Origin: Blastococcus_B deserti | GTDB taxonomy: Bacteria; Actinomycetota; Actinomycetes; Mycobacteriales; Geodermatophilaceae | DNA length: 64,000 nucleotides | Direction: 5' to 3' | Assembly (NCBI RefSeq): GCF_042682525.1 | Contig: NZ_JBHUHP010000019.1 | Coordinates: 1 to 64,000, forward strand | Shown here: positions 44,995-53,639 of the stretch, one piece after another | Position numbering within the stretch: position 1 is the first letter of the stretch | Layout: every line of letters starts with the position of its first letter | Program-made: the position numbers and the translations under genes | The notes under the pieces: model-generated | Databases searched by the model: none | The model's input: the letters and a program-made list of their open reading frames with translations, nothing else | What the model was told of the DNA's origin: nothing

Positions 44995-45543
44995 TCAGCC
45001 TGCCTCAGCCTGCCTCCCCTGAGGTTGCGCCTTTCTCCACCCCATCTGTGTCGCGGTACGGCGGGCGTGGCAGTTGCCGCAGACGACGTCGCACTTCTCG
45101 ATCTCCTTCAGGACGACCGGCCAACGGCGGCCTGAGGCGATCATCCGGCTGACGATCATCTCTTTGGACTCGCGATCACGGTGGTCGAACTGCAGGACGA
45201 CGATGTCGGGCTCGCCGCAGTCGACGCACGGGTGCGCGCGGAGGTACTGCCACAGGTTCTGACGGGCCTCCGCGACGTAGGCGTCGAACAGAGCGAGGCG
45301 GTAGGCGCGCCAGGCCTCGTCACCCATCTCTCGCCTGCGCTCGGCATCGCGGTCGTACTGCTTGTGGTTCTCGGCCGCGCGCTCGTCCAGCGTCAGCTGC
45401 GCCCTGCGCTCCCTGCGGAGTTCGTTCGCCCGCTCCCGGTGGCAGGGCTTGCATTTGCCCACCCACCGCTGATGCGTCTTGCTCCAGTAGAACTGGTCGA
45501 CGGGCTTCCACTCCCGGCACATCGAGCACTGCTTGGTCTGCAC
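44995..45543 (-). CDS. HNH-like zinc-finger protein, copy B
   Basis: About 182 residues, paralogous to copy A: CSMCREW..KCKPCHRE finger, helical linker, then CVDCGEPDIVVLQFDHRDR and CDVVCGNCHARRTA, with all four zinc cysteines and the His of the HNH-like fold. The start is uncertain: GTG 45543 lacks a clear ribosome-binding site, and the frame continues to a TTG at 45603. Function is unknown; small HNH proteins of this type are common in actinobacterial phages and islands. Confidence 0.7.
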   Translation of the reverse strand: MQTKQCSMCREWKPVDQFYWSKTHQRWVGKCKPCHRERANELRRERRAQLTLDERAAENHKQYDRDAERRREMGDEAWRAYRLALFDAYVAEARQNLWQYLRAHPCVDCGEPDIVVLQFDHRDRESKEMIVSRMIASGRRWPVVLKEIEKCDVVCGNCHARRTATQMGWRKAQPQGRQAEAG

Positions 45544-45624
45544 GACGACTGTGGTACCAGGCACGTACGACGGAACCGATGGGCCTCCACCGACCGAGGT
45601 CAACCGCCATCCGCTCGGGCCAGG

Positions 45625-45900
45625 TCAGCACCACGCCCGCCGCAGCGCAAGACGTTGGACCCAGTGCGGGTCACGAGGAGCTTCCTCGGTGAGCAGCACC
45701 GCCGTCACCGGGGTCGGCGGCTGGGCGTCGGAAAAGGTCCACCGGTAATCCAGCACCTGCCCCAGTCCCAGCCAGATCTGGTCGACCCCAATCCCGGCCG
45801 CGAGGCTCTGACCTCGACGATGTAGGTGCTCCGGGCCCAGCCCCTCTGCAGGCAGGTCGATAGAGCCGACCGGTGCGCTGTTGGTGACCTGCGGCCTCTA
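45625..45900 (-). pseudogene. C-terminal fragment of an unknown gene
   Basis: A 91-codon frame without a start codon, opening after a TAG at 45,898, reads as coherent protein: AAGIGVDQIWLGLGQVLDYR, then PVTAVLLTEEAP and DPHWVQRLAL before TGA. The pattern LGQVLxYR followed by VLLTEEAPxDPxW resembles C-terminal domains of nuclease-like hypothetical proteins, but I cannot name the family. The 5' part is missing, so it is a remnant. Confidence 0.45.
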
Positions 45901-46070
45901 ATGCGAGGACATGTACCGATCTTGGCGCACGGGGGCGGGACAGTCACGGCTAGCGGCTAGACGGACCCGCGGGGAGACGGTGGACTAGTAGGCGCTGGTC
46001 GATGCCGGGGTCGGCACTCCGGGCGTGCCGTGAAGGCACCCTCCATCGCCGATCTTGACGACGGGAGCCC

Positions 46071-46079
46071 GTGCCCACA
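46071..46079 (+). repeat. Single arm-type motif by intact integrase
   Basis: One GTGCCCACA next to the integrase stop, in a block (46,047-46,080) homologous to 39,976-40,021. No att core copy precedes it, unlike at the left and right ends. Confidence 0.5.
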
Positions 46080-47177
46080 CTACGCACCGTGACGTCTTGT
46101 TACGGACGCCTCGTGGGCGAGATCCATGCGGTCAGCGAGGGCGCCGAGGTCGTCATCGAAGAGCCCGGAGTAGACGTCGAGGGTCATCGCTGCGGAGGCG
46201 TGACCGAGCATCCGTTGGACCGCCTTGACGTTCGCGCCGCTGGCCACCAGCAGGCTGGCGGCGGTGTGCCGGAGGTCGTGCGGGCTGAGGTCCTCGAGCC
46301 CGGCGGCTATGGCCGCCGGGTCAAAGAACCGCCGCCGGAAGTTGCCCGAGCGCAGCACCGCGCCGCCCGGCGAAGTCAGGACGAGGTCGTCCGGGCCCTT
46401 GCCCTGACAGCGGCGCGACAGGGGCTCGACGAGGATGCTCGGGATCGGCACGGTGCGCTGCTGGTGCGTCTTGGGCGCTCCGTACTCGACGGTGCCGCCG
46501 ACCTCCGTGGCGCTCTCGGCGACGGTGAGCCGCTTGCGGAGGAAATCGATCCGGCGGACCCGTAGGGCGGCCATCTCGCCGAACCGGAGGCCGGTGTACG
46601 CCAGCAGACGGACGACGTCGCCGTACTCCCCCGCTGCGTCCGCCAGCCGCTCCAGCTCCGTGCGGGTGAGGAACCGGGGATCGGCGCGCCGGGCCCTGGG
46701 CAGCGGCACGCCGGATGCCGGGTTGCGCGGGATGCGCCCGTCGCGGACGGCGAGGGCCAGGATGAGTGCGAGGACGCGGTGCGCCTGCCGCACCGTCGCC
46801 GGCGCGAGGCCGCCGTCGACGAGTTGGGCCACCCACGCGGCGACCTCGGCATGGGTGACGTCGGCCAGCCGGTGCCGACCCCAGCGCGGCAGGATCTGGA
46901 CGCGCAGCAGCGACCGGTAGCGGTAGAGCGTGCTGGGCTTCAGCCCGGTCTGCGCGGCGAGCCACTGCTCCGCCCAGACATCCACGGTGACCCGGCCACG
47001 CTCCGGCGCCGTCCAGGTCTGCGTGACGATCGCCGACGTCTGCTCGTCAAGCCATCGTTGGGCGTCGACCTTGCGCGTGAACCGCTTCTCGTGCTGCCGC
47101 CCGCGAGCATCGCGGTACCGCGACCGGTACCGTTTGCTGCCGTCGCTGAGCACGTCCACCGTGATGCTGCCGGCCAT
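46080..47177 (-). CDS. int: Tyrosine site-specific integrase
   Basis: The 365-residue recombinase has an N-terminal arm-binding region (SKRYRSRYRDARGRQHEKRF), a core-binding SAM-like domain (residues about 65-150) and a catalytic domain. Catalytic residues are in YTGLRFGEMA (Arg), PHDLRHTAA (His-x-x-Arg), MLGHAS (His) and DVYSGLF (Tyr nucleophile). It is intact and probably recombines the tRNA-Met att sites. The ATG at 47177 is in a region of normal coding bias. The excisionase and relaxase genes lie just upstream in the same direction. Confidence 0.95.
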   Translation of the reverse strand: MAGSITVDVLSDGSKRYRSRYRDARGRQHEKRFTRKVDAQRWLDEQTSAIVTQTWTAPERGRVTVDVWAEQWLAAQTGLKPSTLYRYRSLLRVQILPRWGRHRLADVTHAEVAAWVAQLVDGGLAPATVRQAHRVLALILALAVRDGRIPRNPASGVPLPRARRADPRFLTRTELERLADAAGEYGDVVRLLAYTGLRFGEMAALRVRRIDFLRKRLTVAESATEVGGTVEYGAPKTHQQRTVPIPSILVEPLSRRCQGKGPDDLVLTSPGGAVLRSGNFRRRFFDPAAIAAGLEDLSPHDLRHTAASLLVASGANVKAVQRMLGHASAAMTLDVYSGLFDDDLGALADRMDLAHEASVTRRHGA

Positions 47178-47262
47178 CAGTCGACCGTGCCCACGACGGC
47201 TCCCCGGGTCAACGCCGTCTCGAGTCTCTGGGGAGGCCCGTACGCCTGTGGACGACGCCCGC

Positions 47263-47475
47263 TCATCGACGGTCGAGGGCCTGGGCGTGCTGTTGCGCGA
47301 TCCAGGCGTGGAGGTCGTCGGTGCGGTACAGGACGCGGCGGCCGAGGCGGAAGCTGCGCGGGCCGGTGCCCAGGTGGCGCCAGTAGCGCAAGGTGGCGAC
47401 CGGCGCGCGGAGGAGGTCGGCCGCCTCGGTGATGGTGAGCAGTTCGGGGTCGTTGCCGGCGGTGTGGTCCGTCAT
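47263..47475 (-). CDS. xis: MerR-type excisionase
   Basis: A 70-residue protein with LLTITEAADLLRAPVATLRY followed by WRHLGTGPRSF and RLGRRVLYRTDDLHAW, the winged HTH_17 fold of actinobacterial excisionases and DNA-binding cofactors. The ATG at 47475 with GGAG upstream is preferred over the longer frame. It sits 85 bases before int, consistent with control of excision direction. Confidence 0.88.
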   Translation of the reverse strand: MTDHTAGNDPELLTITEAADLLRAPVATLRYWRHLGTGPRSFRLGRRVLYRTDDLHAWIAQQHAQALDRR

Positions 47476-47607
47476 GGTCGGCTCCGGTCCTGGTCGGATG
47501 GGCTGGGCCCCATCGCCTGTAGAAGGCGCCAAACGGGGCCCGTTGGTGACAGCCGACCGCAAGATCCTGCCGGGATTCTCCAGTTGTTCTGCAGTCGCCG
47601 GTGCGGC

Positions 47608-50600
47608 TCATCGCCCGATGCCGGGTGCCGCGCTGCCCCGGCTGAGGGAGGGCCAGCGGCGCTCGGACTCCGGCCGCGGTACGCCGGGGTCGACGGCGGT
47701 CGGTCGCAGGGCTGCCGGGAACCGGGATCGATCGGCGTCTTGGGCGCGCCACGCGTTGCGTTCTGCGATGAGCCGATCGGCGGGCTGGTCGAGCAGGGTC
47801 GGGTCGGCCAACAGTGCGGCGATGCGTTCCCGCGCGCCGGCCAGCTCCTGTCCAGCGGCCGCGATGCCCCGGTCGACTTCGCTCAGCCGCTCGGCAGGGC
47901 CAGGAGTGCGGCCGAGCACACCGACCTGCGTGAGCTTCTGGGCGGCCTGAAGGGCGACGACAGCGCGCAGCGTGTCGTGCTGCGGCTGACGGCTTTCCAG
48001 CCGATCCAGGCAGCGCTGCTCAACCGTCCACGCCTCGCGCAGCTCGGCGAGCACCTGGTCGAGTGGGCGGGGCTGGGCGTAGCGGGCGGCTTCGGTGGCG
48101 ACGAGCTGCGCGGCGTGGCCGGGGCCCAGGTCGGCGCGGTCGCGGCCGAACACCGCTATCCACTGCTGCCGCGCCTCGGCCAGGTCGGCGGCCACCAGGT
48201 GCGCGGTATTCGCGGTGCGGCCTCGGGTAATGCCGACGTAGGCCGACGCGGCGCCGGTGTGCTCGCCGATAACCACATGCGCCGAGGTGACGGTGTCGCC
48301 CTGCACCCCGTGCGCGGTGCTGGCGTAGGCAAGCTCGACGTGGGCGGTGACGTAGCCGGCGGGCAGCACCCGCTCCCCCGCTCCGGCCGGGGTGACACCC
48401 GGAGTGACACCGGCCGAGACGGCGCCGGTCGGGGTGACATCGTCCGGTACGACGGCCAGCGCCCCCGAAGGACCGACGGCGGTGACGGTCCAGATATCCC
48501 GGTTGGCCACACCCAGGCAGCGGTCGTTGCGGCGGGTAGCGATCCGGTCCCCGGCGCCGATCCGCTGCCCCGCCCCGGTGACCGCGACCCGGACGTCATC
48601 GACGAGCCCGTCGGCGACTCGCCTCTCCCGGACCGCTGCGCCCAGTTCGGCGGCCTGCTCGCGGGTGTCCACCACGATCGCTGTCTGCTCGCCCCGGCGG
48701 TGAAGCTCTGCGGCCAGGGCGGCCAGCGCCTCCCGCAGCGCAGCGGCGTCGGCGTGCAGACGGACCTGGCCGCGGCCGGCCAGCGCGTCGAACACCCGGC
48801 CGACATCCGCGCCGTCGCGCATGGCCAGGGTCAGGTCGGCGTACTCCGTGTCGGGCACCGTCTGCCCGGCATCGTCGATGCGGGTGAAGCGGTGCACCCG
48901 GTCGAGGGTCACGTGAGCGGCCGGGTCGACCCGGCGCACGGCAAGGTCCAGTACCCCGCCGCGGCCCACCGCGGCCAACTGGTGCCGGTCGCCGAGGAGC
49001 GCCACCCGGACGTCGTGCTCGTCGGCGACGACCAGCAGGGCTCGGGCGGTGTCCTGGTCGAGCATCCCGGCCTCGTCGACGACCAGGATGTCCCCCGGCC
49101 GCAACCGCGCGTTCTCCCCGGGTCCGGCATAGAGCCGGCCGGTGGCCGGGTCGGCCTCACCGGGGGTCAACCGGGTCCAGGCGCCGTCGTCGGTCCAGCG
49201 CCAGCCGTGCTGGAAGGCCAGCCAGGCCGCCGAGCCGGCGGTGGCGCCGACCTCGGCGGAGGCGACCCCGGCCGCCTTCAGGGTGGGGGTGACCACCACC
49301 AGCCGCCGCCCCTGTTCCCCCAGCAGTCGACCAGCTGCGGCCAGGGTGGTGGTCTTGCCCGCGCCGGCCGCGCCCTCCACCACCACCAGCGGCCGGTTCC
49401 CGGCGAGCGCGGCCGCGGTAGCGGCCTGACCGGGGTCCAACAGTTCCAGGCCGGCCACCCGGACCGGTCGGAGGTCGGCATCCGCACCGTGGTGGGTGCC
49501 GCGGGCGGCGAGGCGGGCGGCCAGGTCGGCCTCGACCTCGAGCACCGCCGGGGAGGTCCAGGTCCGGATGTGCTCGGGCACTCCGTCGCGGTTTAGCAGC
49601 GGAAGGCAGCGGGCCAGGGCGCGGGCGGTGAGGTCCTCGGCCAGTTCGCCGCGCACCGCTGCCTCGGTGACGACGCCCGCAGCCGAGAGCAGCCGTTCGG
49701 CCTCGCCGCGCAGGTCGGCGGCGTTCCAGGCGGAGCGGCCGGCGGCCAGCCGGGTGAGCATCTGGTCGGCAGCGCGGTCGCGGTCCAGCGCGCCGATCGG
49801 GCTGGATCGCAGCTGGACCGGTCGGTCGGGGTCGTGGTAGCCGAGGGCGGCCAGCTCGGTCCGCCACCGCGCGGTGAGGTCGGCGCCCGAGCGGGGAGTG
49901 ACCTTGTCCGGGCGGCCGTCGGCCCATGCGCGGGCGTCCCACGCCCGCCGCAGCGCCGGCCCCGGGCATTCGCCGGGGTGCGCGGCGGTCCAGTCGCGTT
50001 CGTAGCGATCCAGGTTGCGCCCGATCTGCGCCGCCCGCGCGCTGAACGGACCGATGTACTCGGCGAGCTCCAGTATTTCTCCAGTCGCATCGAGGGTGTA
50101 GCCGTGGGCGGCCAGCGCGGTGCGGAACTGCGGGTCGCAGGCGACCGCGGCGTGCCCGATTCCGTTGATGGCGGCGAGGAAGTCGCGCACGCCGACGGTG
50201 TGCAGCCCGCGCCACTTTCCGGCGGCGAACACCCGGGCGTTGAGTTGCAGGTGCAGATGCCGGTGCGGATCTCCGGCGCGGGAGGTGTAGTGCCGCACCG
50301 TCACGGCCTCCAGCACCTCGAGCGGCACCTGCAACTGCCCGCCGCGCGGGCCGACCCGGGTGGTCGCGTGTCCGGCGAGCCAGCCGATGATCTCGACCGC
50401 GGCGCGGTCCTGGGCGGCGTCGTAGGCGGCGGCGATGTCCGGGTGCACCGCGGCGGCCAACGACCAGGACTTCGGGCCGTTGACCACCACCTCGACGAAC
50501 CGCACCGCACGCTCGTCGATACGCAGCCGCCCCCGCGGCTGCCCGGTATCTGGGTCCCGGCCGGCCACCCAGCTTTCGTAGGTCTCCCCCGTCAACGGCG

Positions 50601-50766
50601 CACGCTCCTCCACCCGCCCGGCGGTGGCCGTGAAGCGGCGGGCCAGGCCGGTGCCCTCGGCCAGGTAGTAGTCATCAGCGCGGCCGCGGTCGGCCTCCAG
50701 ATACGCCCGGGCAGCCGCTGGCGGACCGGCGTAGACCTTCATTCCGCCGTGCAATTTCCACGCCAC
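47608..50766 (-). CDS. MobF family relaxase-helicase
   Basis: The 1052-residue protein has an N-terminal TrwC/TraI relaxase domain. The three-His motif is DPHRHLHLQ (His168, 170, 172), and the catalytic tyrosine is probably among the N-terminal Tyr residues (DDYYLAE). A RecD-like helicase follows, with Walker A GAAGAGKTTT, Walker B ILVVDEAGM and GDRHQLAAV. It nicks DNA at oriT and unwinds it for transfer. It starts at GTG 50766. A strong hairpin 40 bases upstream is a candidate oriT part. Confidence 0.93.
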   Translation of the reverse strand: MAWKLHGGMKVYAGPPAAARAYLEADRGRADDYYLAEGTGLARRFTATAGRVEERAPLTGETYESWVAGRDPDTGQPRGRLRIDERAVRFVEVVVNGPKSWSLAAAVHPDIAAAYDAAQDRAAVEIIGWLAGHATTRVGPRGGQLQVPLEVLEAVTVRHYTSRAGDPHRHLHLQLNARVFAAGKWRGLHTVGVRDFLAAINGIGHAAVACDPQFRTALAAHGYTLDATGEILELAEYIGPFSARAAQIGRNLDRYERDWTAAHPGECPGPALRRAWDARAWADGRPDKVTPRSGADLTARWRTELAALGYHDPDRPVQLRSSPIGALDRDRAADQMLTRLAAGRSAWNAADLRGEAERLLSAAGVVTEAAVRGELAEDLTARALARCLPLLNRDGVPEHIRTWTSPAVLEVEADLAARLAARGTHHGADADLRPVRVAGLELLDPGQAATAAALAGNRPLVVVEGAAGAGKTTTLAAAGRLLGEQGRRLVVVTPTLKAAGVASAEVGATAGSAAWLAFQHGWRWTDDGAWTRLTPGEADPATGRLYAGPGENARLRPGDILVVDEAGMLDQDTARALLVVADEHDVRVALLGDRHQLAAVGRGGVLDLAVRRVDPAAHVTLDRVHRFTRIDDAGQTVPDTEYADLTLAMRDGADVGRVFDALAGRGQVRLHADAAALREALAALAAELHRRGEQTAIVVDTREQAAELGAAVRERRVADGLVDDVRVAVTGAGQRIGAGDRIATRRNDRCLGVANRDIWTVTAVGPSGALAVVPDDVTPTGAVSAGVTPGVTPAGAGERVLPAGYVTAHVELAYASTAHGVQGDTVTSAHVVIGEHTGAASAYVGITRGRTANTAHLVAADLAEARQQWIAVFGRDRADLGPGHAAQLVATEAARYAQPRPLDQVLAELREAWTVEQRCLDRLESRQPQHDTLRAVVALQAAQKLTQVGVLGRTPGPAERLSEVDRGIAAAGQELAGARERIAALLADPTLLDQPADRLIAERNAWRAQDADRSRFPAALRPTAVDPGVPRPESERRWPSLSRGSAAPGIGR

Positions 50767-50804
50767 CCAACAATGACCAACATGTCACCCCAAGAGACGA
50801 CGAT

Positions 50805-50825
50805 GGGCCCCGCGAAGCGGGGCCC
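50805..50825. other. Hairpin upstream of relaxase, candidate oriT part
   Basis: A perfect 9-bp inverted repeat, GGGCCCCGC/GCGGGGCCC, around GAA lies 40 bases upstream of the mobF start in otherwise AT-richer sequence. MobF oriT sites often include such a hairpin. It could equally be the terminator of a former gene. Confidence 0.4.
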
Positions 50826-51248
50826 GAGCTACCTCTATTGGTAGCATGCGTGCCGTTCTGCAGTAAGGGCTTGACGCGTCACGAAAGCGAATGCCCGTTA
50901 CAGATCGTTTGCGCCAAAGGGATCGGAATCTAGAGCGCTGTTGATGATGTATGGCTATTCTCGGCTGGCAGTCGGGCCTATGTAGTCCGCCTCCTTCGAA
51001 GGACGGTGACCTTCAGCGCAGCGAACCTCGCCGGCCCGTGCGGCTAGGTCGTCTCGTCCACATCGCCGCGCGGCGGGCGACCAGCCGCCCTGGCCGCGAT
51101 CACCGCGCATCAGCGAGGAGCCGGTCCGCGGGGGCGGCGCCTCAGGCTGAGAAAGGGGCCCCGCCAGACGGGCAACGAGCTTTCCGACCGACGGCTGGCC
51201 GGGCTCCGGCTCGTATCACCGTCTACAGCTTCGGTGGTAACCCGGCGC
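50826..51248. other. Intergenic region upstream of mobF
   Basis: About 420 bases between the relaxase and Thoeris modules, AT-rich at 50,850-50,990. It is a natural place for the relaxase promoter and the rest of oriT. I see no gene; frames on either strand lack coding bias. Confidence 0.45.
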
Positions 51249-52706
51249 TCAGGCGGTCGTAGATGCCGACGCGTGCAGGGAACGAAGCAGGCGCTCCAGT
51301 GCGCCGGTGAGCTGCTCAACCGTCGCATCCGCCAGACCGAGAGTCTCGAGGTCCTCCCAGGGCGTGTGGTCGGGAAGGTAGCGCTGGCGGTCGGACCAGA
51401 CGCGAACGTGCAGCTCTCGCGCTGCCCAGCCGGTCGCTCCGATGGGCAGCGGCCATGCCCATCCCTGCTCAACGGCGATCTTGAACTCCTCGAGTACCCC
51501 AGCCGCGACCTCGGGATTGCCCTGCCCGTCGTCCCGACATCCGGCGATGAAGATTGCGATCCCCGCGTTGCGCGCCATGTCCTCGCGCCAACGGGTCCAC
51601 AGCTCGGCTCGCTCCGCTGGCGTCGCCGCCGCAGGTCGTGGGAACGGCCGCAGCACGAGGCGACGCGCGGGATCGGCGTGACCGCGGTACACCTGCTCGG
51701 CGGCGCCAGCCAGGACCGCGGCGCCGGCGCCCAGGCCAACGCCGGAGACCAGGTTGTGGCCGGTGGTGATAATCGCTCGCCCGGCCATCTCGGCGATGGT
51801 CTCGATGCGCTGGCGCTCGCTGCCGGGCAGCAAGGTGGCGTCGCCGGAGGAGGCAGAGACCAGGACATTTCGCCGGGCCAGGCGGTCGGCGAGCTCCTCG
51901 AGCAACACGGGGACGTCGCTATAGTCGTCCACCAGCACCGTCTCGATGCCATAGCGCTTCAAGCTGCGGATGCGCAACCCTTGACGCACCGCCTCGCGCC
52001 CAGCGGCCTCGCGCTTGAAGACCGCCCAGTGTTGCCGCTGGTTAGCACCGAAGGCGGCACGCTGCTGCGCGAGAACGTGATCGATGTTGGGGTCGGTCAG
52101 GCTGAAGCCGACGATCAAGAAGGTCTTCTGGGTCAGGTGCGCCTGCAACACCCGCGGCACATGCGGGTATTTGGCCTCGTAGGTGTCGTAGTCCTCCCGA
52201 GATAGGACGACCGAGCCAACGTCATCGGTGTCCCCATGCATCTTGTAGACGGTTGCGTCGCTGCCCGGCCGGTCCGAGGTCCACGACGCCTGAGCGCTGA
52301 GCCGTTTGACATCGACGACGCGATCGGCTGCCTCGTAGGTCCGCTCAAGGGTGTCCTCGTAGTTCGTGGTCCACACGTCCCGGACCGGGAGGCGGGCCAA
52401 GGCTTCATGGGCCCTGGTACTCACCGGCTGCGCATGCTGGAAGTGCTCCCGCAGCATCCGGTTCAGACGACTGCGGTCCTGGTTGTTGGCATCCAGGTGG
52501 TACTGGGCCACGCCCGGCAGGTCGTACTCCTCGTCGATGTCCAGGCCGAGGTCCGACGCAAGGTCGCGCAGCAAACCCCGCCAGTCGACGAACCCGGCCG
52601 CGCGGGACAGCCCGGCCCCGACCAGCAGGGCCGCCCGCCCCTGTTCGACGTCGTCGGCGTACTCGCGCAGGAACCGCGCCCTGGTAGCCGGGAACTCGCC
52701 CGGCAC
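51249..52706 (-). CDS. thsA: Thoeris effector ThsA (SIR2-SLOG)
   Basis: The 485-residue protein has an N-terminal SIR2 domain: LLVGAGLSRAAGF, Asn115 in TTNYED and His157 in YKMHGD, the NAD-cleaving residues. A C-terminal SLOG sensor follows from about residue 285 (NVLVSASSGD, GHNLVSGVGLGAG). This is the layout of Bacillus ThsA, which is near 476 residues. In Thoeris the SLOG domain binds a cyclic ADP-ribose isomer made by ThsB, and the SIR2 domain then depletes NAD. The GTG at 52706 is one base after the thsB stop, implying coupled translation. Confidence 0.93.
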   Translation of the reverse strand: MPGEFPATRARFLREYADDVEQGRAALLVGAGLSRAAGFVDWRGLLRDLASDLGLDIDEEYDLPGVAQYHLDANNQDRSRLNRMLREHFQHAQPVSTRAHEALARLPVRDVWTTNYEDTLERTYEAADRVVDVKRLSAQASWTSDRPGSDATVYKMHGDTDDVGSVVLSREDYDTYEAKYPHVPRVLQAHLTQKTFLIVGFSLTDPNIDHVLAQQRAAFGANQRQHWAVFKREAAGREAVRQGLRIRSLKRYGIETVLVDDYSDVPVLLEELADRLARRNVLVSASSGDATLLPGSERQRIETIAEMAGRAIITTGHNLVSGVGLGAGAAVLAGAAEQVYRGHADPARRLVLRPFPRPAAATPAERAELWTRWREDMARNAGIAIFIAGCRDDGQGNPEVAAGVLEEFKIAVEQGWAWPLPIGATGWAARELHVRVWSDRQRYLPDHTPWEDLETLGLADATVEQLTGALERLLRSLHASASTTA

Positions 52707-52707
52707 G

Positions 52708-53190
52708 TCAGCCGCAGACTGCGCAGTAGAGCAGCCGGTGCTTCAGGCACTTCTTGCCGGCAGCGACGGCCGCCTTCTCAACCCAGGCGCCGAACCGATT
52801 GCGGTCGTAGGTGTAAACCTTGTGCCCGATCAGCCCGGTCGGGACCGCGCCTTGGACGTCGGTAAGCCCCTTGGCGTTCTCCAGCCGGTGGATGTGCACG
52901 CCTAGCAGGCCGTTGCCCCGCTCGATGCTCTTCTTGATCTCGTACTTCACCCACCGTCGCTGTGCGGTCTTCGCGCCGATGAGGACCGCGGTGACGCTGG
53001 TGCCCACCAGCGCGTCATCGATCATTTTCTGGATCACGGCATCGCCCTTCTTCTGTGCCTCCTCCCATAGCGAACTGTCCGTCCAGCCGGCGGCGGCCCG
53101 GGCGTCGACCTGGCCGGCTTTGCGCACGATGCTCGCGCGCCACACGTCCCGCTCGTAGTGGAAGCTGAAGAAGGTGCTGCGGCCGGCCAT
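52708..53190 (-). CDS. thsB: Thoeris sensor ThsB (TIR)
   Basis: A 160-residue MTH538/DUF1863-type TIR protein: FFSFHYERDVWRA at the N terminus, TAVLIGAKTAQRRW in the middle, then VKYEI with a Glu where the catalytic acid is expected, and LLGVHIHRL. ThsB proteins sense infection and make the signal that activates ThsA. The ATG at 53190 is supported by GGGAGGA upstream and by the fold starting within ten residues. It forms a two-gene operon with thsA. Confidence 0.92.
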   Translation of the reverse strand: MAGRSTFFSFHYERDVWRASIVRKAGQVDARAAAGWTDSSLWEEAQKKGDAVIQKMIDDALVGTSVTAVLIGAKTAQRRWVKYEIKKSIERGNGLLGVHIHRLENAKGLTDVQGAVPTGLIGHKVYTYDRNRFGAWVEKAAVAAGKKCLKHRLLYCAVCG

Positions 53191-53639
53191 CGAGCGGGGA
53201 TCCTCCCGGGTGGAGCTGCGTCTCCTACATCGCCTGGCCGATGCTACGTGCGAGCACCGACACCCCATCCTCCGCCGGACGCCGGACACGTCGCACGGAA
53301 GCGCGAGCCCGCCGCACCGGGGGCGGGACCGGAGACCGAAGTACCTGGACGGGTTGCGGCTTGAGGCAGCAGAGGCGCTCCCGGCTCTCACGTGTCCATG
53401 CGTCTGGCCATCAGCCCCGTCTTGGAGCTTCATCGGTCTGCCGCTGAGAAGCACTCCACCGGACGGCCGATGGCCTGCCCGGCTTCGCCGCAGTCGTTGA
53501 GGTCCTACTCCTCCAGACGACACTTGCGCAGAAGCCGGCGGTCGCCCTTCCGAACAACCAGTGCCTGACCATCTGGCCTCAGCCCTACGAGCACCGGATG
53601 CAGAGCGAGAGTGTCAGACCGTCCTCGTAACCTGCGTCC
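53191..53639. other. Divergent promoter region between defence cassettes
   Basis: About 450 bases between thsB (leftward) and the membrane-protein gene (rightward). Frames over it are not credible. Promoters for both cassettes must lie here, so they could be co-regulated. Confidence 0.45.

Noticed and set aside
45705..45947. 80-codon minus-strand frame with an ATG
   Set aside because: Its translation is Arg/Ser/Pro-rich without fold character, whereas the start-less frame in another phase (45,625-45,900) reads as real protein.
47263..47562. Longer 99-codon start for the excisionase
   Set aside because: The first 29 residues lack fold similarity; the ATG at 47475 has a ribosome-binding site and gives the usual 70-residue length.
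52708..53523. 271-codon version of ThsB
   Set aside because: The extra N-terminal part is Arg/Ser/Cys-rich and unlike any domain; the TIR fold begins right after the ATG at 53190.
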